Positions 24,740 through 34,036 of a stretch of DNA of 64,000 nt are shown here, one piece after another. Positions within the stretch are counted from its first letter, which is position 1; each line of letters opens with the position of its first letter. The DNA comes from Sarcomyxa edulis (taxonomy: Eukaryota > Basidiomycota > Agaricomycetes > Agaricales > Mycenaceae): the NCBI GenBank assembly GCA_009761415.1, contig QUOL01000018.1, positions 496,001 through 560,000 of the forward strand, given 5' to 3'. Under the pieces are notes generated by a model that saw nothing but the letters and a program-made list of their open reading frames with translations, was not told the origin of the DNA and did not search any database. A program made the position numbers and the translations under genes.

Positions 24740-26080
24740 TCTGTCCCTGATTGATTCTCTAAACCATGTGTATGTCCTGTCTTGATGTTAGACACACCTT
24801 TCCAAAATCTCTAACTTCTCTCGCCAGATCTGACCGTGTCAAAAGAATCAATCACCTCGAAGAAAACTAGCCTCATGCACAGCTTCTTGGTCTCTGTGAT
24901 TGACCTCACCGACGCGTTTTTCTTCAGTTCCCAGCCACCACTGCCCCGTCTGCGGTCTCTCTCCATGAGTTCTCCGCTTCATAGGATCGAGTGTCGGTTT
25001 GTCTTGCGGGAAACTCTCCAATGATCATACATCTTCATTATCTGGTACGCTGTGATTTCTTTCAATTCTGAGACATCAGCATCTTTCTTGATTCGGACCG
25101 GTTTCTCTGCACACACTCCTCTCATCCAGCCTCAATGAAGCGATGGTTTGGTCGAGTTTTCAGGGTGCTATGCAGACTCAGATTTCTCTCAAGTGTGGCA
25201 TAACGCTGACGTGTTCAGACACCAGAGGTCGAATTTTTTGATCCAGATCGCATCTAGTGACACGAGGCTGACACATGTTTTCTAGAACACCGTTTCCTCG
25301 AAGGAAACGGAGCAAAGACGGAGCGCCTACAAGTGAGTCAATTACCTTTGTTTGCACACTGCCATGATCAAGTTTTTTGCTGTCCAAGAGTCTCCAAGTC
25401 ACCGCGCGACTGGTTTGTGACCACGCGCCCGTCTCGCTACACCGTAGCTTAGCTCTACCGTGATTGGTTACAGACGCTCTCAAGCCTACATGTATCATGT
25501 CTACTATCGTTGAGTCTCCTCTTCTACGTCCACCTCTGTACTTGCGACGTAATCTAACTTTCCAATCCGACTACTTTTCGCTATCCGTCCTATCCCATAG
25601 GCTTGTCAAAAGACTTTCAAAGGAACCCCGTTCAAAATGGAAGAGGGGCCTGTATCAAACCCGCTGACTCGTTTTGGACTCGGTGTCTTCCATGTTCAGT
25701 GAGTCAAGTCGGCACTACTCGTGCTGCTCGCATTTGATTCAAATTTTGCTGCTAGGCCTTGAACAGACATTCCGTCCTCCGTCCTCCATCCTCCGCCATC
25801 CGTCCTCCGTCATTGGTCATCCGCCTCTCGGAGGTTCTAGGAAGCATCACTTCGAGTGTTTTGAATTCTCACTGTCTGTCGCGCGTTCGAAGCACTAGTT
25901 TGAGGTCTGTAATTCGTATGTTGCACACATGTCGTCAACTTGCCGCCCATTCCCAATGCATGTTTTAGACGTTTTGTGATTGTGTGTCAAAGCATGCTAA
26001 CCAAGAGAAAGAGAGCAAACGAACATCATGGTATTGAGGAAGGAATACAGGGTATTCAAAAAATGACGCCTTCAAACTAG
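24740..26080. repeat. Duplicated spacer, unit 2, with about 0.7 kb extra DNA
   Basis: The outer parts match 22190-22812. Between roughly 24868 and 25588 there is about 720 bp absent from unit 1. No terminal repeats or coding motif were seen in that piece, so insertion here and deletion in unit 1 cannot be told apart. Confidence 0.65.
25770..25823. repeat. CCTCCGT minisatellite, second copy
   Basis: Imperfect heptamers matching the array at 22524-22563, embedded in the duplicated spacer. Confidence 0.8.
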
Positions 26081-27428
26081 TTAAGGAGATGGTAAAGCAG
26101 GATACCTCGCAAATATATATTTGATGCGGCGAATCCAGTGCGGAACGGCGTGGTAGCAGCCTACAATCGCGTATTCATGCGGACCTACAGCGACTCTGGA
26201 GCGCAGAGTCCAGCTACTCAGTGACCGAAGGATTTCTTCGAAACGCGCGACAACTTCATCCATGGTAGGTCGTTTGGTGGGATCGTCTTGAGTCATGTCC
26301 GCAATCAAGGGTTTCAAGAAATCAAGCCCGAGTTTGGGTTTATGAATTATATCACCCTTGAAAGAGGGAGGACAGTAAGTAGCAGTATGACACAGGTGAT
26401 CAACTAGAAAATGAATGGTACATACAACGAGAAAATCAGTTCTCATCATATTGCCCAAATAGTAAACATCAGTGGGGAACGGGTCATAGTGCTTGTATTC
26501 TCCATTGCCCTGGAATTCCGGGACACTCTTGTCGCCACCTAGGATTGGAATATCTCGGGGTGGTCCATTAGCGGGGTCGTAGTAACAAGAGAGACCGAAA
26601 TCAATGATGTAGTACTTCGGTGGTCGGCGAGTACGAGTGTAATGCTTAGCTCTCACGGTGTAGTCAAGTTTCCGAGTAGGGGCGAGTGGATGAAAGCCTT
26701 CAGGATACATTGACGAAGCGTCCATCATGACATTCGTCGAATTTATGTCTCTGTGAAAAGTGTGTTGTATGTTTCAGTTCCAACGCAAAAATGGGGATAA
26801 ATGATGAGTACCTATGAGCAATATGCAAACTGTGCATGAACTGAAGCCTCTGTAGACGAGTATCAGTTTAAGGTCGAGAATTTCGATTTCATGTTTTTTC
26901 CCACCTCAGAAATCTCGCGGAAAAATTGGACAATTTCACCGATGGTGTCAAATTTGGGATCATCGTACCAGCGAAGAAATGGAATAACGAGGATTGCCAG
27001 AGTTGGGTCATCTGGAGGGAGCAACACGTCGTAGAGAGGCACGGAATGATTGCGAGGGCGATGGAAAAGATTCGAGGCGCCTAGCATTTGTGTTATCCCA
27101 ACTTCGTACGGATGGACCGTTACATCCAAGCGTTTCAAGGCAACGGTTTTGCCATCAGAGATACGAGTAGCATCCATGAGATGGCCGTTCTGCAATTTCC
27201 CTGGTCAGCCTCAGCGGGAGAGGATCGATACTAAAAGATACTCACAACTGGGACAACAGAATCCTCGCAAAAAACCCACGGTACATCCTTTGTCAACCAA
27301 GACGGGACCCAGCCAGGCATATAACGAGGCCGGAGCATATAGCCTGCTGCTGCGAGCCATCCCTGGCGATCGCGCCAGAAACATTCATGATCTAGTAGTT
27401 TCTCCACCATGGGAGGGGACTCAGACAT
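26081..27428 (-). CDS. Protein kinase, array copy 3 (368 aa)
   Basis: Minus-strand exons: 27428-27246, 27189-26905, 26849-26812, 26750-26426 and 26356-26081. The start codon opens MSESPPMVEKLL, one codon shorter than copies 1 and 2. Motifs: TVALKRLDV, the catalytic loop HIAHRDINSTNVMMD and IIDFGLSCYY. The helix-C glutamate segment reads EVGITQML, so the Glu position is shifted or changed compared with EVEITQML in the others. The last intron (69 nt) again has no stop and keeps frame. The flanks upstream of this copy differ from those of copies 1 and 2. Confidence 0.87.
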
Positions 27429-28062
27429 GGTGGTGGGACAGACACGATTGCGATAGAAACACGAAAGTGAAAGTCGAGTCAAACGGTCAGCAATTATTCA
27501 AGCGCTCAGGGCTGCTCAGGGTCACCTAAGCATGGAATGAGTTGTAAAAATAAAAACTGGGATCCTCACAATTCACGATTCATCTCAGGACCTCTCAGGA
27601 ATTCGAGGGTCATTTGCCTCGCACCCTATAGTGTATGCTGTACTAGTGTATATTTTCGAAAAATATGGTCCTTCTCAGAACGCAGGCTGTTAAGCAGTGT
27701 TTTTTTTATCTACGATCTTGCAACAATCTTGCTTACCTGACTGCAATCATCTTCCTAAACTCCTCTAGGATATCTGTCTTGACATGTGGGATAATTCACC
27801 ATATGGCAAGCATGCGATAGGAGGGCATTTTTGCCCCGTGTTGCCGGATTTCGAAGTCGATTGTCTTCAGAGCGGTGGATGTCTTAGCCTCGCACTTCAA
27901 GTTGCTTCTCGTCAATTCAAAACAGCAATACTTTTTCGTCGAACCGCTGGCAACCCTTCTCTGGTGAGCGCAATTTCCTCGTGTTATCTGTATGCAGCAG
28001 GTCTGATCGAGCTGGGAGATTTTGTACATGTGTCATATAATCTCTTCCCTTAAAAGCAGATA
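27429..28062. other. Intergenic with an unassigned 89-residue frame
   Basis: A plus-strand frame at 27784-28053 could be a separate short coding piece or an upstream exon of the next gene, but it contains no motif I know. The remainder should hold the divergent promoters of kinase copy 3 and the micro-exon gene. Confidence 0.35.
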
Positions 28063-30354
28063 ATGGCGAGGGTATTATCCATCTCGAACTCCCATGCCCT
28101 TAACTCTTGCAGCTACCAGCGCGTTGGTGGTCCCGGCTATGGATATTGGATCCAAGGTTTTCGCCCACTTATCCTCCAGGACGGGGAAAGCCCAGTTGCA
28201 GAAGGCTAATACATAGGCCAGGGACTGGACATTCTCGACTCCAAGAACGGGAAGCTCCTCCATCCCGCACTCCGGCTGGAGTTTGCAACCGCTTTGGTCA
28301 AGTAAGTCCTATGCATACAGTATATTTTGTTCTCTCTGTTCAATTCATGAGCACTTGCCAGCCTCTCGTCTCGCCAGGTCAAGCTTACTGCAACATTTGA
28401 TAGTGTTGACAGAGATGATGCTCGTGATCACAAGACGGAAATCAAGCGATTGGTGAACCAGATCAAGGTATGTTATTTCTAAATCTTGAGCTCACTTTTG
28501 CATGACAATTGTTGACCTTTCGTTCCTCTTATCCGTTAGGTCTCTTCACATGAGGCCGCAGCAAACACTATAAAGAATGAGTCAAAACGAGGTATGAAAC
28601 CTTGTTTAGATTTGTTCAATCTCAAATTTTGATGATATTGTACGGTAGACTTAGAAGCTATGCAAGGTATGCCACTTACCTTTTGTTCGATTGCTGGCTT
28701 TGTAATACTGCACACTAGATCATCAAGGAGCCTCGCGTACAGTTGCACTTCGTAATTTCAGTGTTAGCTGATTTCTCATTATCCGCTCTAGTTCCTGAAT
28801 TAGTTACAAGACTTCGAGGTATGGTCATGTCTTCAGCTTTTACCCCCAAATCACCTTACTCATGTCTATCATATCTCCCTCATACATAGAGCTATTAGCA
28901 GAAGGTGTGATTTTAGCCGCCTGTCCAAATAATATATCACTCACATCCAGTATGTATGCTTTTCATTCAGCTTTTGCTGCGGTAGAACAGGCACAAGGCA
29001 TGTCACTTTTTCTCCGCTGGAATACTATCTTACTATCTTATCAATTTTTGCTCGACAACTAGCTCAAGCAACGCAAGGTATGACCATAATAGCTTTTTGA
29101 TCATCTGCATCACCTATGGCGATACGTTCTAGCTCTTCAAGCAGCACAAAGAGTACAAGGTATGCTAACAGTCTTTTAATTGAATTCTTCACTGAATTAT
29201 ACCCGTCGTAATTTGGCCTGACGATTTTATGTAGCCAACACTGCACAAGGTATGGTTGACTGCCTGCCTGCCATCTCAGGGCTTATCTAACCTAATTACT
29301 GGCAGCCGCTCAAGCTGATTCCAATAATGTCTCTTCCCAATCCCATGACCCAATCCCAACTGCTCCAGCACAGACACACCATTATCAGAGTCGTTCGATG
29401 CAACCCGCTATACAGGTCACGCAGGGGGGTGCCACTACCCAGTCCCGTCCCCGTGCTTCTCACGACGCCCACGCGCCCACGACCTCCCAGTCTATGTCTC
29501 AGTCCTATTCGCATCATAGTATCCATCCATCCAATTCCAATTCCATTGACCGCAATCACAGTCACCGAGATCATCGCTCTTCGCATGCGCATGCTCCCCC
29601 TCCCTTGAACACCTCATCTGCATCGCATTATCCCTCTGGTGCTCAAGACACAGAACCTTCCGGCTCACGTCGTGGGCATCGTTCTTCGCGTACTGCAGTA
29701 CCTACGTCTACGTTACAGTACACCTCTCGTACCCAGGATGTTCCTTCGATCTCTCGTCACCGTCATCACTCGTCTTCACAAGTCCAAGTTTCTCCCACAC
29801 GTTACACATCGTCTCAGGCAGTGCCTACCACTTCTTATCATGAGCAGAGCTCTAATCTCATGCCGTCTGAATCTTACACAAATTCTGGGAATGGGTATTC
29901 TAACCCGACAGCATCTCAAGGTGTCAATCATCCTCAAAGCCAATACCCTCAGGCTCAGTCTCAGAGTCAGACGGGACATAGATCGCGTACCAGACGCACT
30001 TCTATCGATGGATTTGGGGCGAATCTGCATCATCCACGCCCTAGACTTGATGACGACGCTTGTTCTGATAGCGACATCGAAGCTCCCGAGCCTCGTAATC
30101 ATAGACCACACAGAGCTCATCCTGCACAGGGAGCATCATACCAACCTTCATTCTCTCAGGGTTATGTTGGCTCTGTTCCTCCACCGGGGTTCCAGATTGT
30201 AGGCGGACAGGCTCATACTGGCTGGTTGAGGCAAATGCCGATGTCTGACTACTCAAACTCTGCTTCCCAGTATCCTCCGAGTCAATATACGGTACAGCAA
30301 GGTTGGCCGGGCACTTCTGCTCCGCCGGGCTATCCGCCGTATGGTGGGCTGTAA
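28063..30354 (+). CDS. Coiled-coil protein built from a micro-exon array (501 aa)
   Basis: Exons: 28063-28156, 28217-28301, 28404-28467, 28540-28591, 28649-28666, 28719-28736, 28792-28818, 28890-28904, 28971-28997, 29063-29077, 29133-29159, 29235-29249, 29306-30354. Exon 5 onward are 18, 18, 27, 15, 27, 15, 27 and 15 nt long, all bounded by phase-1 introns, before a 1049-nt last exon. The N-terminal part (YGYWIQ, GLDILDSKNGKLLHPALRL, EIKRLVNQI) resembles a mushroom-specific family I know only as hypothetical. The micro-exons encode helix-forming residues. The last exon is rich in Ser, Gln, His and Tyr and ends PPGYPPYGGL. Exon 6 could end at 28751 instead. The first intron has a weak donor (AAG|GTTTTC); reading through it meets TAA at 28207. 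Function unknown. Confidence 0.75.
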
Positions 30355-30887
30355 TCAGGTTTATGTTTCTCTCCCCGTCTAAACAGCTCCAACAAATACT
30401 ATGAATTCCGTACTTTTTTTTTTCTATGTTGTATGCTCGATTTCTCTGCTATGCCTACCTCGCGAGCACTGTAGTGCAGTACTACCTCTCGATGCATGTA
30501 AAACTACTATATTCTGTTTGATAAAATTTATCTTCGTCGCCGGCGGCGTAGGATTCACAAGTTGCACTGTGTTCCGAAAATCTTATGCGTCGTTTATCAC
30601 TGATGCTGATAAATACTTGACGCGACGCGACGCGACATCAGAAGCACGTGATGAATAAAAATACTCAGCAGTACATCATCCACCTCTCCAGTGGAGCTGT
30701 AGGAAGAAGTGCACATCATTGAAGGCTAGTACTCAGTCTGACCGGGACGACGCGGTATACCCACCGTAGCAAGTACTGAACAGGTTTGTTTTTTTCCGAT
30801 TGTCCAACATTCGAAAGCACCCAAACACTGAAGCTAATTATGGTATCGAGGAAGGCATACAGGGTATTTGAAAAAGGAGGTCTTCAG
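30355..30887. other. Intergenic between convergent genes
   Basis: Only short frames. It contains the GACGC run at 30619-30636 and serves as the shared 3' region of the micro-exon gene and kinase copy 4. Confidence 0.5.
30619..30636. repeat. Short (GACGC)n-type direct repeat, second copy
   Basis: GACGCGACGCGACGCGAC, about 250 bp beyond the stop of kinase copy 4; matches the run behind copy 1 at 20059-20076. Confidence 0.8.
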
Positions 30888-32225
30888 TCAGGGAGATGGT
30901 AAAGCAGGATACCTTCTGAATATATATTTGATACGGCGAATCCAGTGCGGAACGGCGCGGTAGCAGCCTACAATTGCGTATTCATGCGGACCGATAGCGA
31001 CTCTGGAGCGCAGAGTCCAGCTACTCAGTGATCGAAGAATTTCTTCGAAACGCGCGACGACTTCATTCATTGTGGGCCGTTTGGTAGGATCATCCTGAAT
31101 CATGTCCGCAACCAAAGGCCTCATGAAGTCGAGTCCAAGTCTGGGTTTGTGGATTATATCACCCTTGAAAGAGAGCAGTAAGTAGAGGAGATTGATTGGG
31201 AAAGTGATGGTACATACATCGAGAAAGGCCTTCCTGACCATATTGCCCAAGTAGTAGACATCAGTCGGAAACGGGTCATAGAGCTTGTATACCCCATTGC
31301 CCTGGAATTCCGGGACACTCTTGTCGCCACCTCTGATTGGATAATCTTGAGGTGGCCCATTAGCGGGGTCGTATTGACAAGAGAGACCGAAGTCGATGAT
31401 GTAGTATTTTGGTGGTCGCTTGGTACGGGTGTAATGCTTAGCTCTAGAGGTGTAGTCAGGTCTCCGATTCGTGGCAAGGGGATGAAAGCTTTCAGGATAC
31501 ATCGACGAAGCGTCCATCATGACATTCGTCGAATTTATGTCTCTGAGAAAAGTGTGTTGTATGTTTCAGTTACAACCCAAAAATGAGGATAAACGATGAG
31601 TACCTGTGAGCGATATGCAAACTATGCATAAACTGAAGCCCCTGTAAAGAAACATCAATTCAGGCTCGAGGGTCTCAATTTCGTGGCTCTCCTACCTCGA
31701 AAATCTCCCGGAAAAATTCGACAATTTCACCGATAGTATCGAATCTTGGATCGTCGAAATGGCGAAGAAATGGAATAACAAGGATTGCGAGATTCGGGTT
31801 ATCTGGAGGGTATAATACGTCGTAGAGAGGCACAGAGTGATTACGAGGGTGATGGAAAAGATTTGAGGCGCCTAGCATTTGTGTTATCTCGACTTCGTAT
31901 GGATGTACAGTTACGTCTAAGCGCTTCAAGGCAACAAGTTTGCCATCAGAGATACGAGTGGCATCTAACACGAAATGACCATTCTGCAGTTTATCCCATC
32001 AGTCTCGGTGTAAGCAGACGGCTGACAGACACTCACAACTGGAACGACGGAATCCTCACATAAAACCCAGTCATCTGCTATGTTCTTTTCCACCCAAGAT
32101 GGGACCCAGTCAGGCATATAACGAGGTCGGAGCATATAGCCTGAGGCTGCAAGCCATTTCTGATGATCGCGCCAGAAACATTCATGTTCTAGTAGCTTCT
32201 CCACTATGGGAGGGGACTCGGACAT
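30888..32225 (-). CDS. Protein kinase, array copy 4 (371 aa)
   Basis: Minus-strand exons: 32225-32037, 31983-31696, 31641-31604, 31542-31218 and 31163-30888. It keeps the five-exon plan but has small insertions: ADDW near residue 50 and one codon after the first intron (NGHFVLDAT). Motifs: KLVALKRLDV, EVEITQML, HIAHRDINSTNVMMD and IIDFGLSCQY. The last intron is 54 nt, stop-free and in frame. It is transcribed divergently from the SRPK-like pseudogene starting about 150 bp away, so both may once have shared a promoter. It is separated from copy 3 by the micro-exon gene. Confidence 0.88.
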
Positions 32226-32317
32226 AGTGGTGAGATGAACGCGATTGCGATCGATTGCAACTTGCGCGTAGAACCCACGTGGCCACGTCCCAGTCTCTTT
32301 CAATCTGCACTGCCGCC

Positions 32318-33684
32318 ATGACATCGACATTTGTACCGACCGAGGATGCCCTTTCTCTGAATGATTCCACTACAACTCGATGGGCCTCACTGAAGACGTG
32401 CTTCTATACGTTCCCGGTGGATACCATCCCATCATACTCGGCGACATTCTTAGCCCAGAGCCTCGCGAGGGCAGCTCGAGTGGTCCACGTCAATATCGGA
32501 TAATGAGCAAGCTAGGATTCGGAAGCTATGCAACAGTATGGCTGGCCCAGAAAACGGACACTGAAGCTTTCGTTATACTCGAGATATCCACAGCCGATGG
32601 TGTCTCAAAGACCTAGGCGTCCATGCTCGAAGAGGTCATCAGTCTACAGAGTGACTAGTGACGACCATATAACAGCCATGCTAGATCACTTCGCTCTCCG
32701 CGGTCCTAACGGCCTTCATCTAGTCCTAGTCATGGAAGTCGTCATATCCATAGATTGACCTCTATCCTACACATGTCTTCCGTCGTGGCGCAAAACTATG
32801 GCACATCAGATGGCTCAAGCTGTGGCCCATGTTCACGCCGCTGGTATAACCCACGGAGGTACGTGCACTGATCTTTTTAGTCCTCAAAAATCCTACTTAT
32901 ATGTCGAAGACTTACATCTACGGAATTTTGGGCTCGCTATGCCAACGCTCGCTCAACAAGACCCTTACGACGTCATAGCAGATATATATCCTCTAGAAAT
33001 CACCGTTGCATGTTACAACAAGATTGTTGGCCCCGGTCAGCCTCAGATCAAACTTTTCGACTTTTGTAGCGGTAAGTTCTCTTCTTCTTTTTGCACGATC
33101 GTTTCTAATAGTCCTTATGTAGCTCATTGAATTGGGACGCCGCACCCACATGTGCGTTGTTCGCCGAAGACATGCGCTCCAGAGATCGCTTTCTCTCGGA
33201 TCTCTGACCCCAATTCCGTCGATGAGCCGGCCGTCGAGCCATCTGCTGATGTCTGGAGCCTTGGCGCAACTGTACGTTCTCGTAGTTCCAATATCTGACA
33301 TAGCGAATTGAAATTGACATGTTCTGCTAGATATACGAGATCGTCTCAGGCTGTCCACTCTTCGACGAGTATTATTCTTTCGGAATACTCATGTCGACCG
33401 TCATCATGACCGGCTCCGTGTTCCCAAAATGGCGGAACTGGTGGGATAGCGTTTCCGAAAAACAACCCAAAGTTTCGCTTTATGCAGCGGACGAGTGGTG
33501 GGCAGAGCGACTAGAAAGGATCCTCGAGAATTGCGTGACTGCAGAGGAGACAGATGCTTTGATCGCTCTACTGAGGAAGGTCCTGGTCGCCGATCCTGCT
33601 GCACGGCCTACAGCAGCTGAAATTGCACAGGATCCGTGGTTTCTGACTAATTGTGATGTTACTCCTGGTGTAATAACAGTATAA
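32318..33684 (+). pseudogene. SRPK-like protein kinase pseudogene
   Basis: The order of surviving blocks follows SR-protein kinases: YVPGGYHPIILGD, a glycine loop in KLGFGSYATVWLA, the lipophilic segment LRGPNGLHLVLVMEVV, a catalytic loop HGDLHLRNFG after removing a short intron at about 32861-32909, CAPEIAF, DVWSLGATIYEIVSG and a C-terminal DPWFL. Breaks: stop codons at about 32614 and 32653, a frame change before LDHFALRG, and a TGA near 33127 just after an acceptor. The position of the catalytic lysine reads FVILEIS, where a VALK-like motif is expected, and DFG reads DFC. A large middle part is missing. Possible starts are ATG 32318 or 32380, which lie in different frames. Working SRPKs phosphorylate RS-rich splicing factors; this copy should not. 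Confidence 0.72.
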
Positions 33685-34036
33685 GACCGGACATCTGGTC
33701 GTCCGGACGCTAAGTAGTACTGTATTCGTACTCTGTACTTGTATTCACTGTATCAAGACTTGATCAATGTAATCCGTAGTCTAGAAAGTCATATTCCACA
33801 TATTGGTTCCATATGGATAGGGACGTGTCGAATTTCTGGTCGTGACTTTGTCGCGTCAGATCCACGTGAGTACTCTTGCTTCTGAATTTTACACTCACGA
33901 ACGTGCGTCGGGTCGACTCATTTCCAGAAAACATACAAATCCTCCCAAGTAATTTTCGAAACTTCCAGGACCGTGAACAGGATCCCACACACACCTACTT
34001 CATATCTACGGTGGTGTCCCGTCAAGTCTGCGTTAT

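Noticed and set aside
22524..25823. Heptamer repeats as a CRISPR-like array
   Set aside because: Units are contiguous without spacers and the host is a fungus; they are minisatellites.
20274..32225. Array as FunK1-type kinases
   Set aside because: The leader, catalytic loop and C-terminal blocks do not match what I know of FunK1, and the genes carry four conserved introns; family name left open.
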